DNA of 64,000 bases from Nitrospinae bacterium bin107 (GCA_002238965.1 MPNJ01000021.1:1-64000); one strand, 5' to 3'. Numbered from the stretch's first letter, positions 46,323 to 55,997 are shown. Translations and numbers: made by a program. Notes: generated by a model from the letters alone, not told the origin.

Positions 46323-46488
46323 ATTATCCTCCCGTTCAGGAATGATTCGTCGATGTCGTGTTCAGCGACTGAGCTGTGCGATGCGCCGCGCGGAGGCCGG
46401 GGAGAGAAGCCCGAGGGCGCGGGTGGAGGATCGAGAGAGAGGCTGCCGCGCCCGCATTCAGTCAACCCAAAACCAGGGAGGAACACCC

Positions 46489-46836
46489 ATGAAAAACCAA
46501 AAACCATCCACCAAGGCACTAGTTCTCGTCCTCTGTGGACCCCTCCTGGCGTTCATCTTCACCCTCCATGTCCTCGCGGGCGGAGGGGGTTCGGGTTTTC
46601 TCCCTGAAATCTGGTTCTGGGCCGTCCTCTGGACCTTTCTCGCGGCGCTTGCGGGCGTCCTGTGGCGGGCGTACCGGGGGGACCGGTCCGCCTTCGCCGG
46701 CTACGAGCTCCCCGAAGGGGACGGCGATCGCTTCGACTGGTCGACGCGGACGGGCCGCTACGCCTGGCGCAGGGATGACGAGGAAGGTGAACTCCACGCC
46801 CATGACGATTTCTCCGGTCACGGCCCCATCACCTGA
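46489..46836 (+). CDS. Small membrane protein antisense to the tra genes
   Basis: 115 residues starting MKNQKPSTKALVLVLCGPLLAFIFTLHVLAG, with GGGAGGA 7 bases before the ATG. Two membrane segments (10-31 and 43-62) are followed by a charged tail (RFDWSTRTGRYAWRRDDEEGELHAHDDFSGHGPIT). It is the only plus-strand gene in the tra region, and its last 19 bases overlap the 3' end of traG. Could be an entry-exclusion-like or regulatory protein; nothing proves it. Confidence 0.55.
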   Translation: MKNQKPSTKALVLVLCGPLLAFIFTLHVLAGGGGSGFLPEIWFWAVLWTFLAALAGVLWRAYRGDRSAFAGYELPEGDGDRFDWSTRTGRYAWRRDDEEGELHAHDDFSGHGPIT

Positions 46837-49760
46837 TCGCCAGAAAACCCGCTCCCGCCTCCGCGCTCCTTACTTTCTTTCCTCTCCTCCGAGTCTGACC
46901 CCTCCTTCTTCTCACCCCCTCCGGGCGCCGCGTTCCGCGCGGTACCGTATAGATTCCCGCCCAGCCATTCGCCGACGACGGGCAAGTCCTCCACGACGTG
47001 CTCCGCGAAGGGTTTCTCTGTCTCGGCTGCCACCTTGGGACGCCCCTGTTGGATGGACTCTCCCGTCACGCCCCTGCGGGCCGCACGACCGGCTTCGCGG
47101 ATGTCGAGTTCGGTCTCGATCTCCGCACGCCCTCGCGCAGCCCGTTCACCGGCGCCGCCCGGCCCGGGAGCGCCTGCGTCCCGCGCGCGTTCGCGCACCG
47201 ATCCCGACCAGTCCGACCAGGCAGACGTCGCAGCACCGGCGCCCGCTTCGCGCAACCCTTCCCTCGCATGATCGAATCCTGCTCGACCCGGCGCCGGGTC
47301 AGGTCCTCCGCCTGCCGGAAAACGCTCGGCGATGAAGGCGGCGGCGTGGGCGCGAAGCACTTCCACGTCTTCGGCCGTCTGCGGCGAGGCCAGGCGCATC
47401 GCGCCTGAGGCGCCTATCTCGCGCCCGTCCGCTCCCTCCCGCTCGCTGAGCCATGTAAAAAAAGGCTGTCCGAGTTCGCTCTCGATAGCACGGGAGTTGC
47501 CGCGCACCTCCGCCGCCTGGCTCGACCAGTTCTCGGCTTCGCGCCTGCTCACCGCCTCCTGCTCGGAGAAGCGGCGCATCCGCGTGAGGTTCGCGCCCAG
47601 ACTCTCATCCAGGCTCTTCAGTTCACTCTCGCCCGAAGCGGTGGCGTAGCGTCTCGAGGCGTCTGAGACACGCGACCAGAGGTCGAGCAACCCGTGCTGT
47701 CCCGCGTAGTCGGTCATCCGGTTCCATGCCTCGCGCGAGATGGTCTGTCCGCGCCAGCTCGCAGACCCGTCGGCGCCTACCTTGACAATAAAATCGAACC
47801 CCCCGCCCATCCTGGCCTCGCCCGTAAGAACGGCGGCCTGTTCCTTCGTGATGCCGCCGGCTTGTGAGAGTTTTTCGAGGTGTGATTCGAGTCGCTGCGC
47901 GCCCTGGTTCTCGCTCTCCGTCACCCCCCGCGCGTGGGTGAGACCGCTCCGCACGTCGCTTGAGAATCGTTCGACCATGGCGGCCGAATCGGTCGCGGCG
48001 GCCGTCCGCGCGTCAGCCGCTTCCGCCGAGAAGTGACGGGCCTGCTCGACGGCTTCGCCCGCCCGGACCTCGTGACTCTGCGCCAGGGATTCCGAGAGCC
48101 TGACGCCCGCCGCAGGCACCCGGCTCGTGGCCGAGCCTGCGTCCATCACGGCGGCGCCCTCGCCGGTCACGGTGTAGGCTGCGCCGCCCGGGGCGAAGCC
48201 CGTGTATCTCCCTGTGTCTACGTTCGCCGAGGTGCGAAGCTGGTGTCCCTCCATCGTCGCGAAGCGGTGCGTATCCGCGCTCGTGTTTCCGAGCGAAATG
48301 TTGCCCGTTGCGCCTTCCTGGGCGGCGGACGAGGCCGCGTCTTGGCCGACCGACAGGACCGAGGTGGCGAGGCTCGTCGCCCGGCCCACCCCGTAGGCGA
48401 GGGCGGCGGCGAGAAAGGGCACCGACATCGAGAGGTAGCCCGACATCACCGCCACGTCGGCGGCCACGGCCCGGATCCCCGCCTGTGCGACGAGCGATAC
48501 GCCTATGTCCCCGCCCGGCATGAGCGCGCCCGCGCTCATGCGCTCCGCCGCCTCGCCCATGGCGACACGGTGGAGGATCGCGTAGAGCGGACCCCAGCTC
48601 TGGAGCCAGACGAGGCCCGAGAAGTAGGAGCGGAATATCGCGCCGCCCGCAGGCGTCAGCATCAGCAGTACCGCCATCGGGAACGCCCCCACGTAGAGGC
48701 ACTCGAACACGACCCTGAGCATCGGGACCCAGGTCTCGGCCTGCCGGCCGATGGCCCGGTAGGCGGATACGGTCTGGGCCTCGGCGCGGGCCTCGGTATA
48801 GGATCTCAGCGCCGCTGCGTTCCCTGCCTCTGCGCTCCACTGCTCGCCCGCGTCGTGCATGGCGTTCAGCACCATCTGCTGGCGAAGCACCTCGGCCGCA
48901 GATCTCGATGCCCCGATCAGGTAGTCGTGCGCGGCGGGGAGCGCCGCCATCAGTTCCGCCCGGGCAAGCGCCTCGCTCGCAGCCCCCGGGAAGAGCCTCA
49001 TCCCGAAGACGCCCGAGGCGCGCGTGATCTCCGTCCCCCAGAGGGCGTTCAGGCGAGAGGCGGCGGTGGCGCAGGTCACGATTTCGCGGTCCAGCGTCGT
49101 GGCGCCCGTGCCCGAGGCCGCGCCACGGGAGACGTATTCCACCATGCGCGCGGGCGAGGCGCCCGCCGAGGGCGAACCCGAAGCGGTGACGAGCGCCCAG
49201 AGGTCCGTGCTCTCGCGCAGGTCGTCGGCCGTTATGTGGCCCAGGAGCAGCGCGTGGAACACGCACTGTCTCGCGTAGGCCCTCATGTTCCTGGCGAAGA
49301 CGGCGTCCGTCACCTCCATCCGGGTTACGGCGGCGGCGAGCCTCGCGCCGAAGATGAGCCCGTGGCGGCGGTAGGCGAGGTCGGCCGGAAGCGAGAAGGC
49401 CTGTTCGCTCAGTCGCGTGAGCCCGTCGCCCACCCGGCTCGTGAGCGAAGCGAACAGAGCCAGGCCCAGCGGCACGTTCGCCACCACGGCCGGCGCCAAG
49501 GCGGGGTCGAGCCTGTCCACCACGCGCACCGTTCCCTTCGGAACCACCAGCGCGCCCCATACGACGGTGAACAGCAGGAGCCACTTCGCGTTGTCCTTCC
49601 ACGACCCCCCGAACGCGGTTCGGAACAGCGCCCAGGCGAGTCCCGTGACGCCCGCGATCTGCGCCAGCGTTATAAAGGCGCCCCCTCCCGTGATGGCGGC
49701 GACCGCGTTCAGGAGGTCGACCAGGTAGGTCCCCCCGCCCAGGGTGAAGATTTCATACAT
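46818..49760 (-). CDS. traG: TraG, mating-pair stabilisation/pilus protein
   Basis: 980 residues from ATG 49760 (MYEIFTLGGGTYLVDLLNAVAAITGG). The N-terminal part has several membrane segments (VDLLNAVAAITGGGAF, WLLLFTVVWGALVV, LGLALFASLT and more near 320-470). The C-terminal half is periplasmic, coiled-coil and Ala/Glu-rich. F TraG (938 residues) has the same plan, with roles in pilus assembly and mating-pair stabilisation. 13 bases after traH; last gene of the assembly operon. Confidence 0.88.
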   Translation of the reverse strand: MYEIFTLGGGTYLVDLLNAVAAITGGGAFITLAQIAGVTGLAWALFRTAFGGSWKDNAKWLLLFTVVWGALVVPKGTVRVVDRLDPALAPAVVANVPLGLALFASLTSRVGDGLTRLSEQAFSLPADLAYRRHGLIFGARLAAAVTRMEVTDAVFARNMRAYARQCVFHALLLGHITADDLRESTDLWALVTASGSPSAGASPARMVEYVSRGAASGTGATTLDREIVTCATAASRLNALWGTEITRASGVFGMRLFPGAASEALARAELMAALPAAHDYLIGASRSAAEVLRQQMVLNAMHDAGEQWSAEAGNAAALRSYTEARAEAQTVSAYRAIGRQAETWVPMLRVVFECLYVGAFPMAVLLMLTPAGGAIFRSYFSGLVWLQSWGPLYAILHRVAMGEAAERMSAGALMPGGDIGVSLVAQAGIRAVAADVAVMSGYLSMSVPFLAAALAYGVGRATSLATSVLSVGQDAASSAAQEGATGNISLGNTSADTHRFATMEGHQLRTSANVDTGRYTGFAPGGAAYTVTGEGAAVMDAGSATSRVPAAGVRLSESLAQSHEVRAGEAVEQARHFSAEAADARTAAATDSAAMVERFSSDVRSGLTHARGVTESENQGAQRLESHLEKLSQAGGITKEQAAVLTGEARMGGGFDFIVKVGADGSASWRGQTISREAWNRMTDYAGQHGLLDLWSRVSDASRRYATASGESELKSLDESLGANLTRMRRFSEQEAVSRREAENWSSQAAEVRGNSRAIESELGQPFFTWLSEREGADGREIGASGAMRLASPQTAEDVEVLRAHAAAFIAERFPAGGGPDPAPGRAGFDHAREGLREAGAGAATSAWSDWSGSVRERARDAGAPGPGGAGERAARGRAEIETELDIREAGRAARRGVTGESIQQGRPKVAAETEKPFAEHVVEDLPVVGEWLGGNLYGTARNAAPGGGEKKEGSDSEERKESKERGGGSGFSGDQVMGP

Positions 49761-49773
49761 GGGTGTTTGTCCT

Positions 49774-51186
49774 CTAGCGCGCGCCCGCTGCGCCGCGCGA
49801 GAAGGAGAGCGCAGCGCGCAGATCGGCCGAGAGCGCACCCGCAAGTTCAGTCTCGATGAGGCGAAGTTTTTCGACCACGGCGAGAGCGGTGTTGAAGCGT
49901 CTGAGACCCTCGTTCCGGTGGCGAGCGAGGGCGGTTCTGTTCCTGCGAAGGCCCTCGCGCCAGCGCGTGAGACGCTCGCCGTCGGCGACGTCCATGGATC
50001 CCGCGCGTTCCTCGATCGCCCGGTGAAGGTCCGATATCCATACCTGGAGCACGTCGAGCGCCACCGCTTCGGCGAGCGCTTCCACCTCCTGTTCCACCAC
50101 GGCACCCCGGTAGGCGGCGGCCGCGTTCACGAGCCGGTAGACGGGCAATGTGGTGAGGTTGACGAGTCCCAGGGCGTCGGGCGGAGGCGCCGTGTCCGTC
50201 CGCACCGCGTCGACCAGGCGGCGGAGCAGTTCCGCGACCCGGTTCCGGAAGCCCCGCGCCGCAGGGACCGTGAGGCGTCCGAGCGTGGGGTTGAGACACT
50301 CGACGGGAGTGTCGCACCGGTAGACCGGCAGGTCGCCGGCGCCTTCCATCAGCACCTCGGTCACTCTCCTGTCGAGCGCGAGGGGTTCGAGCACGCGCAC
50401 GCGGGGACCGGAAGAATCAGCATCGGTGACAGGGGCGGTCACGATGATGGAACCGGATACGGACATGGCGAACTCGCCCAGGTCGCGGTCCGAGGCCAGG
50501 AAGCCCGAGGCCCTGACTGCGCGCCAGGCGTAGTTCACGTTGACCGGCGCCTGTTCCTTGAGCGGCCCCGTGGCCGCGGCAAGGGTCGAATTGCGTTTCC
50601 CGTCCGCGCCGCAGCCATGGCGTGCGGCGGCGTAGTCCGAAAAAATCCCCTGCCTGGTCCCGATCGCGGCGCAGATGGCGGCGCTCGCCCGGTCGTTCTT
50701 GGACCACACCGCACCGACGAGCGCCTGGGCCGTCTCGCAGGAGTTCAGGTTCTGGTTGTTCACCCACTGGGCGAGCGCCCTCAGCTTCGACATGGTCTCG
50801 GCGATCACGGGCGAGATGGTCTCGAGCGCGAGTTCGAAGGCGAAGCCCGCCGCGTTCTGCGCGACGGCGCGCGCGAAGGCGATCATCTGGTCGGAATCGA
50901 TGAAGGAAAAGGCGCCGGCGAACGCGTCGATGCCGCCGCAGCCCGCGCGGTAGGAGGGAAGGCTCACCGTCGCGATCGACTCGGAACGCACCGGCGCTCT
51001 CAAATAAAGGTTGCCGAGCGTCCAGTGGCCCGACGCCTGGCCGTCGAAGGCGGTGGGACCGGTGGTGTTCACGGCCGCGCCCCGCCAGAAGTTCTCCATC
51101 TCCGACAACACGTCCGCGCGCGCAGGGACGGCGAGAATGAGCGTCAACACCATGATGACGCCTGTTAATTTTCGTTTAGTAGTCAC
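49774..51186 (-). CDS. traH: TraH, pilus assembly protein
   Basis: 470 residues, GTG start, N-terminal signal peptide (GVIMVLTLILAVPARA). Family landmarks include GHWTLGNLYLRAPVRS, YRAGCGGIDAFAGAFSFI, NLNSCETAQALVG and QGIFSDYAAARHGCG. It is a periplasmic or outer-membrane-linked pilus extension protein of F-type systems that works with TraF and TraU/TrbI. Overlaps traF by 11 bases. Confidence 0.9.
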   Translation of the reverse strand: MTTKRKLTGVIMVLTLILAVPARADVLSEMENFWRGAAVNTTGPTAFDGQASGHWTLGNLYLRAPVRSESIATVSLPSYRAGCGGIDAFAGAFSFIDSDQMIAFARAVAQNAAGFAFELALETISPVIAETMSKLRALAQWVNNQNLNSCETAQALVGAVWSKNDRASAAICAAIGTRQGIFSDYAAARHGCGADGKRNSTLAAATGPLKEQAPVNVNYAWRAVRASGFLASDRDLGEFAMSVSGSIIVTAPVTDADSSGPRVRVLEPLALDRRVTEVLMEGAGDLPVYRCDTPVECLNPTLGRLTVPAARGFRNRVAELLRRLVDAVRTDTAPPPDALGLVNLTTLPVYRLVNAAAAYRGAVVEQEVEALAEAVALDVLQVWISDLHRAIEERAGSMDVADGERLTRWREGLRRNRTALARHRNEGLRRFNTALAVVEKLRLIETELAGALSADLRAALSFSRGAAGAR

Positions 51187-51973
51187 TTCCCACCTCCCTG
51201 GCCGTGAGGGCGAAGATGCGCTCGGCCAGCTGGTCCTCGGCGACGACGCCGTACGAGACCGGAAGCGCCTGACGGGTCTGCGTGTCGTAGAGGACGACGG
51301 CGGGCAGGACGGGAGCCTGTATGCCCAGCCGCGCGGCGCGGCCCTGGTCGGGGACCGCTTCAGGCCAGCCTTCGAGCGCCCCTCCCGTCATCGAGACGGC
51401 GAGCACCTCGAGCCCGTGGCGAAGCGCGAAGGCGCGCAGCAACGGCCCGAATACGCGGCAGGCGGGACACTTTTCTGATCCCAGGTAGATCAGGCCGTAG
51501 CGCCGCTTAAGTCCGGCGAGTGCTGCCTCTCGCTCGGCCCGGCGCTCTTCCGTCCAGAGCCTCTTGGCGAGCGCGCCCACCGGGCGTCTCAGCGTGTAGT
51601 CGAGACCCGGGTTCGCCCAGACCGCGCGGCGGAAGGCGTCCGAGAAGCTCGCCGCGCTCTGCAAGGCCTCTTGCTGTAAGCGAAGGTAGGTCTTGACGTT
51701 GGCCGGTGTCGGCTCCAGGATCGCTTGCGCGCGGGCCTCTTCCAGCGCCCGGCGTGTCGCCATGATGCGTTCGGTGGCGCTGGTGGCCGGCGGCGCCTTC
51801 GTCGCCTGTGCTTCCTCTTCCGTTTCCTCCTCGATGCGGTCACAATAAAAATGCCAGCCGAGGGGGGAAGACGCCTCCGCGCCGCACCAGGAGCGCCATT
51901 CCCGAGCCTCTGCGGAGGCGGCGGAGAAGACGTAAAAAAGGCAGGCGAGTATGAGTGCGTACGAGTTGATCAT
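51176..51973 (-). CDS. traF: TraF, thioredoxin-fold pilus assembly protein
   Basis: 265 residues with signal peptide (residues 1-22, ending SAEA). TraF landmarks are GWHFYCDRIEEE, then WANPGLDYTLRRPVG. The thioredoxin fold carries C169-P-A-C172 (YLGSEKCPACRVFGPLL), whereas F TraF lacks the CxxC, so this one may be redox-active. It probably helps fold disulfide-rich TraN/TraH/TraU; no dsbC-like gene was seen in this operon. Confidence 0.9.
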   Translation of the reverse strand: MINSYALILACLFYVFSAASAEAREWRSWCGAEASSPLGWHFYCDRIEEETEEEAQATKAPPATSATERIMATRRALEEARAQAILEPTPANVKTYLRLQQEALQSAASFSDAFRRAVWANPGLDYTLRRPVGALAKRLWTEERRAEREAALAGLKRRYGLIYLGSEKCPACRVFGPLLRAFALRHGLEVLAVSMTGGALEGWPEAVPDQGRAARLGIQAPVLPAVVLYDTQTRQALPVSYGVVAEDQLAERIFALTAREVGSDY

Positions 51974-51982
51974 GGTCTCCCC

Positions 51983-53053
51983 TCACTGGTTCCTCGTATA
52001 GAAATCGCGTATGCGCTCCCTCATCAAGGAGCCGGTATCCCCGGAGTCGGGGAGCGCAATGGATGGTTCGCTCGCGCCGTCCATGATGTTTGATGTGAAC
52101 TCCGACAGGTCCACGGCCTCGAAGTCGATTCGTTCCATCTCCTCTACGGTGAAGCCCCGGCAACTGCCCCAGCCGATCCCGAGCTGCGCCCGCGCCGCTT
52201 CCTGAAGGATGCGGCCGAGCTTCGAGCCGAAGACGCACCAGACCCGCTCACGGCGCACACAGACGCCGAGTATGCGCTTGGCGCACCGCGTACCCAGGTA
52301 GTGCGTCTTCCCGGCGTGGCGCTCCTGCGCCAGGAGGCGTTCGGCCTCGGTGCAGTTTCCCAGGCCGATGAGGAGGCCCGAGTCCTTGCAGCAGTTCGCC
52401 AGCCCGCCCCAGCGGATCCGGCACGCGCGCCGTTCTCCCCGGAAGAAGAGCAGGTTCCCACGGTCGAATTCCTCGCCGCCCAGTTCCAGCACCATGTTGA
52501 GCTTGGCCGCCGCGCCCACGAACCCCGTGTTCGCCTGTGAACTGGTGGTCCCGCAGTCCGCGCCGGCGCACCACCTGACGCCGCCGCAGGCGCCGCCCGA
52601 TTCGGCCCGGTCAAGACTCGACGCGCAGTCGGATACCGACCCCGAGGCCAGGCCCGAGGCGCCGAAGCGCGAAGCGCCGGGGTCGCCCTGTATCGCCTCG
52701 CCGCGCACCGGTATCGGGTCACCCGTCCCGACCGACGCTTCAGGGCGCATGGTCGTCCCCTCGATCACGGTGCGCCCGGCGCGTCCACCGGGATCTCCAG
52801 GATCGGCGAGCGCACGGGCAGCGGCGTTTCCCAGATCGGCCGCACCCAGGTCACGCTCGGGCCGGTCCGTTCCCGCGTAGCCCGGAACCCCGGATGACGA
52901 AGCGGGGTCTCTCGCGACGGCGGCCGCCGCCGACCGCCCCGCGTCGCCCATCGCGCGCGCGGCCGCCTTGGGGTCTTCGGCCAAGGCGTTGGTGATACTT
53001 AAGTGCGCGAGGAGGAAAAGGGTGATCGTTCTCAGCCATAAATTCCGGTTCAT
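51983..53053 (-). CDS. traN: TraN, cysteine-rich mating-pair stabilisation protein
   Basis: 356 residues with signal peptide (LFLLAHLSITNALA). The middle is Cys-rich (GGACGGVRWCAGADCGTTSS, NCCKDSGLLIGLGNCTEAE, RCAKRILGVCVRRERVWCVFGSKLGRILQEAARAQLGIGWG), the TraN C-terminal signature. It is much shorter than F TraN (602 residues); the large recipient-contacting insertion is missing, which may change receptor choice. Start overlaps the trbC stop by 4 bases. Confidence 0.88.
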   Translation of the reverse strand: MNRNLWLRTITLFLLAHLSITNALAEDPKAAARAMGDAGRSAAAAVARDPASSSGVPGYAGTDRPERDLGAADLGNAAARALADPGDPGGRAGRTVIEGTTMRPEASVGTGDPIPVRGEAIQGDPGASRFGASGLASGSVSDCASSLDRAESGGACGGVRWCAGADCGTTSSQANTGFVGAAAKLNMVLELGGEEFDRGNLLFFRGERRACRIRWGGLANCCKDSGLLIGLGNCTEAERLLAQERHAGKTHYLGTRCAKRILGVCVRRERVWCVFGSKLGRILQEAARAQLGIGWGSCRGFTVEEMERIDFEAVDLSEFTSNIMDGASEPSIALPDSGDTGSLMRERIRDFYTRNQ

Positions 53054-53769
53054 GGGTGTTCTCCCCTGAGTTTCCCGAGATGACGTCGCGCCGTCTCGCG
53101 GCCCGGTCCGCCCTCAAGTGCGATGATCGAAAGCGCGGCGTCGAGACCGGTGTTTCCTTTAATACGGTCGTGGGGAGGTGACGGATCCGATGCACAGCCC
53201 CGGCTCTTACACGCCGGGACGCCGCCCGGGACGACGACGACGGCGGGCACGGCGGTGACCTCGAACAGCCGGAAAAGGCGCGGGTCGATCGCTGCGCCAG
53301 CGCCTTCGGCGAGATGCGCCCCGACGCGCTTGACCGTGGCCCGGAGTCCTTCCCGCGCGACGCCGCGCAGCACCAGCGGCGCGCCGATCCGCGCCGCCTC
53401 GGCGCTCCATTCCCGCCAAACCGATGCGGGAATCGATAGACTCATGAAAACAATGATTTCCGAACCTTTAGGAGGCGCTGACAGATTCTCCGCCAGGCTT
53501 CCCGCGAGGTTCTCGGCCGGGAGGGAGGAGGGAGATTTCGGGGCGTTTTTGCCCGCTTGTTCCAAGGCCCGCTCCAATACCGAGCGCGACCAGGAGCCGA
53601 GGTCGGCGGGTGGGGATTTTTTCCCCTGCCGCAGAACGTGATCTACAATCTCGCGCGCCGCTTTTTCACCTTTTTCCTGCGCGAGAACCGGAGTGTTCCA
53701 TGCCGCGAGGAGGAAGGAGCAAACAAGCAAGGCTATGGTTGTGGTCGTATGTATCTGATGCCGGCCCAT
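53050..53769 (-). CDS. trbC: TrbC, F-type pilus assembly protein
   Basis: 239 residues from ATG 53769 (MGRHQIHTTTTIALLVCSFLLAAW), signal peptide ending VLA. The TrbC domain is seen as IIVFMSLSIPASVWREWSAEAARIGAPLVLRGV, then FRLFEVTAVPAVVVV. This thioredoxin-like periplasmic protein acts with TraW and TraU in pilus extension. Ten bases after traU. Confidence 0.85.
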   Translation of the reverse strand: MGRHQIHTTTTIALLVCSFLLAAWNTPVLAQEKGEKAAREIVDHVLRQGKKSPPADLGSWSRSVLERALEQAGKNAPKSPSSLPAENLAGSLAENLSAPPKGSEIIVFMSLSIPASVWREWSAEAARIGAPLVLRGVAREGLRATVKRVGAHLAEGAGAAIDPRLFRLFEVTAVPAVVVVPGGVPACKSRGCASDPSPPHDRIKGNTGLDAALSIIALEGGPGRETARRHLGKLRGEHP

Positions 53770-53779
53770 ATCAAGTTCC

Positions 53780-54781
53780 TTAGAGAAGGCAGCAGTTGCG
53801 CTTGCGCCAGAGCAGGAAGCCAAAATTCTCCCCCGCGACCGGAAGCTCGCGGAGCGTCTCCCAGAGCACGGTGGAGCGGCCCGTGGGGTTGCACCCGGTA
53901 AGCGCCGAGGTGGCGGGGACGGGCTGGGTCATCTGCCAGCGGTACTGTGATTTCTTCATGATCGGCATGGGGTAGCGTCCGCACAGGGCCGCCGAACCCG
54001 ACGTGCCCCAGGCGAGAAGCATGCGGTGCAGGCGGAAGACGAGACGTTGCGCGGCGAGGAGAGACGCCTGCACGCCGCCCACGTGCGCGCCCACGTTGCC
54101 CGTCAGGGGATACATTGAACCCTGACACCCCGCGCACCAGTACAGGGGATCCAGCGGGAGTCCCGCGGAAGCCGCCGCGCAGTCGGCGGCGCACGCCGCC
54201 TGGGCGGGGAGATCCGCGAAGAGCGCGGCTTCGGGGTTCAGGAGGAACGAGAGTTCATCGTCCCGCCAGGTCGGATCGAGTTCGGATATCCAGGCGATGT
54301 CGAGACCGCCCCCTTCGAGACAACCGAGATCGATCAGCGCCCCGATCCACGAGAGCAGGGGGTAGACGTAGTAGTGGACGTGCCAGGTGGATCCCTGAGC
54401 GCCGTCCCCGCCGGAAGTTCCCGTGCGCCCGCGTCCCGCCGGCAAACCCCCGTCGATGGTCAATCCACCGAGATTCGGAAAACACCAGGGCGCGCGGCTC
54501 GCGTCGATAAGACGCGCGGGTTCCCAAACGCCGAGCGAGAGGCCGATCCGGGGGATCGGACTGCCGCAATAACAGATCGGGGACCCCGGGTTGGGCGTGT
54601 CCGGCGCACCGGCGGCCGAGCCGATCCGGATGGGTCCTATCGAAATCGGAAACAGGCACTCCCAGCACACGTCCGTCACGGGGTTCACGAAACGGCCCGT
54701 GCAGGACTGTGCGGAAACACTCTGTGTCGAGAGAACGCAGGAGAAAAAAATGACTGTAGTGAGGAAAATCAGGCGCCTCAT
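53780..54781 (-). CDS. traU: TraU, conjugation pore protein
   Basis: 333 residues with signal peptide (MRRLIFLTTVIFFSCVLSTQSVSA). TraU is recognisable from CTGRFVNPVTDVCWECLFPISIGPIRIG, CYCGSPIPRIGLSLGVWEPARLIDASRAPWCFPNLGG and many cysteines. Periplasmic, needed for DNA transfer more than for piliation in F. Length equals F TraU. Overlaps traW by 4 bases. Confidence 0.92.
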   Translation of the reverse strand: MRRLIFLTTVIFFSCVLSTQSVSAQSCTGRFVNPVTDVCWECLFPISIGPIRIGSAAGAPDTPNPGSPICYCGSPIPRIGLSLGVWEPARLIDASRAPWCFPNLGGLTIDGGLPAGRGRTGTSGGDGAQGSTWHVHYYVYPLLSWIGALIDLGCLEGGGLDIAWISELDPTWRDDELSFLLNPEAALFADLPAQAACAADCAAASAGLPLDPLYWCAGCQGSMYPLTGNVGAHVGGVQASLLAAQRLVFRLHRMLLAWGTSGSAALCGRYPMPIMKKSQYRWQMTQPVPATSALTGCNPTGRSTVLWETLRELPVAGENFGFLLWRKRNCCLL

Positions 54782-55446
54782 GAGCGATCTCCTTCGCTCC
54801 CGGCGTTCTCTTCGTCTTCCAGGGGGACTTCCGTGATCCGCAAGAACTGTCCCTCGACATTGATCAGTGAGGGTGTAACGCGCAGCCTGAACCGCCTCGC
54901 GAGCCGCCCGCCCTGGTCGAAGAAAAACGCCCGCCCGTGCGCTCTCATCAACTCCAGAGGACGGCCCGCGAGCAAAACGATGACGGAGGGTTTTTCACGG
55001 GCAATCGCCCAGTCGACCTCGACCGGGCGTGTCCCGTCGATGAACAGGAGGTCGCGGGTCAGGGGGTGTTTTTCGAGGGGATTGATCCGCGTCCCCCCGG
55101 CCGCGAGCAACGCTCCGTCCGGCGCAAGGATGTCCCGTTCGACCTCGACCGATGGGTCGAAAAGCCGGGTGCGGCGTTCGCGCGCGGGCTGGATGCCGGT
55201 GACGCGGGGAGGCGACTCGATAAACGCACGAGTTCTTTCCACCGCTTCGCGCCTCATGCGGTCCGCCTCGCCCGTGTTCTCCATTTCCTGGAGCCTGGCC
55301 TCGATCTCGCGCAAAAGGTCAGGCTCCTCGATGCGCCAGACGGCGCCGCGAACGCCCAGGTCCTTCGCCGAAGCCGTTCCCGCTCCGAGGGCGAGGGCGC
55401 AGGCGAGCGCCGCCGCGAAGAACCTCCGGGGAGGAAGCCGTTTCAT
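54778..55446 (-). CDS. traW: TraW, pilus assembly protein
   Basis: 222 residues with signal peptide (ALACALALGAGTASA). TraW features: KDLGVRGAVWRIEEPDLLREIEARL at the mature N-terminus and FIDGTRPVEVDWA...FFFDQGGRLARRFRLRVTPSLINVEGQFLRITEVPL at the C-terminus. Periplasmic partner of TrbC and TraU. Coupled by ATGA overlaps on both sides. Confidence 0.9.
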   Translation of the reverse strand: MKRLPPRRFFAAALACALALGAGTASAKDLGVRGAVWRIEEPDLLREIEARLQEMENTGEADRMRREAVERTRAFIESPPRVTGIQPARERRTRLFDPSVEVERDILAPDGALLAAGGTRINPLEKHPLTRDLLFIDGTRPVEVDWAIAREKPSVIVLLAGRPLELMRAHGRAFFFDQGGRLARRFRLRVTPSLINVEGQFLRITEVPLEDEENAGSEGDRS

Positions 55447-55997
55447 GGCCGCGCCTCCTCAGGCTTAGCGAGAGGGCCTTCGAGTCCCAGCCATGGGAGG
55501 TCGGGAAGCGGAAGGGCGCGGGCCCGGATGCGCCCGCGCGGCACGAGCCCGATCTCCCGGTAGCGGCTGTCGTGGCTGTCCGCGTGATCGGCGTGTACGT
55601 AGTAGTGGCCCGGCGGAATCACGCCGGGCTCGATGGCATCGAGCGCGCGGCCGTTAAGCGCATGTCTCTTGGCTATCCCGATGAAATCTCCCCTCACGAA
55701 GACGCGGCGCTCCGGGTTCACAGCCACGCTGTCTCCCGGCAGGCCGATAACGCGCTTCATGTAGGGGATCGGCGAGCCTGAGTCTTCGGGGGGATCGAAG
55801 AGGACGAGGTCGCCGCGTTTGGGCGCCGCCAACATCGGCAGCGAGAAATACCCCCATGCGCCGTCCGACCAACTCGCGTTCACGTGGACGCGCGAAGCCG
55901 CAATGAGCCAGAGGCCCGAGAGCACGGCCATACAAACCAGCAGCTTGAAACCCCGGGGGTTCGTGCGGAAAGATTTATTGTCGTCCGTCATCATCAT
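55443..55997 (-). CDS. S26 signal peptidase-like protein (TraF/TrhF type)
   Basis: 184 residues. One N-terminal membrane helix (LLVCMAVLSGLWLIAAS) is followed by a short S26 peptidase core. The catalytic serine is probably the one in WSDGAWGYF and the lysine is in YMKRVIGLPGDSV; GHYYVHADHADSHDSRYREIGLVPRGRI is the last conserved box. In related F-type systems (TrhF) it processes the pilin or other exported proteins. F itself uses host LepB, so this marks a distinct lineage. Starts within a run of three ATG codons. Confidence 0.88.
   Translation of the reverse strand: MMMTDDNKSFRTNPRGFKLLVCMAVLSGLWLIAASRVHVNASWSDGAWGYFSLPMLAAPKRGDLVLFDPPEDSGSPIPYMKRVIGLPGDSVAVNPERRVFVRGDFIGIAKRHALNGRALDAIEPGVIPPGHYYVHADHADSHDSRYREIGLVPRGRIRARALPLPDLPWLGLEGPLAKPEEARP

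Noticed and set aside
48013-51168. Long frames of 470-610 residues overlapping traG and traH
   Set aside because: Composition is typical of antisense or shifted reading of GC-rich DNA, and traG/traH carry family signatures.
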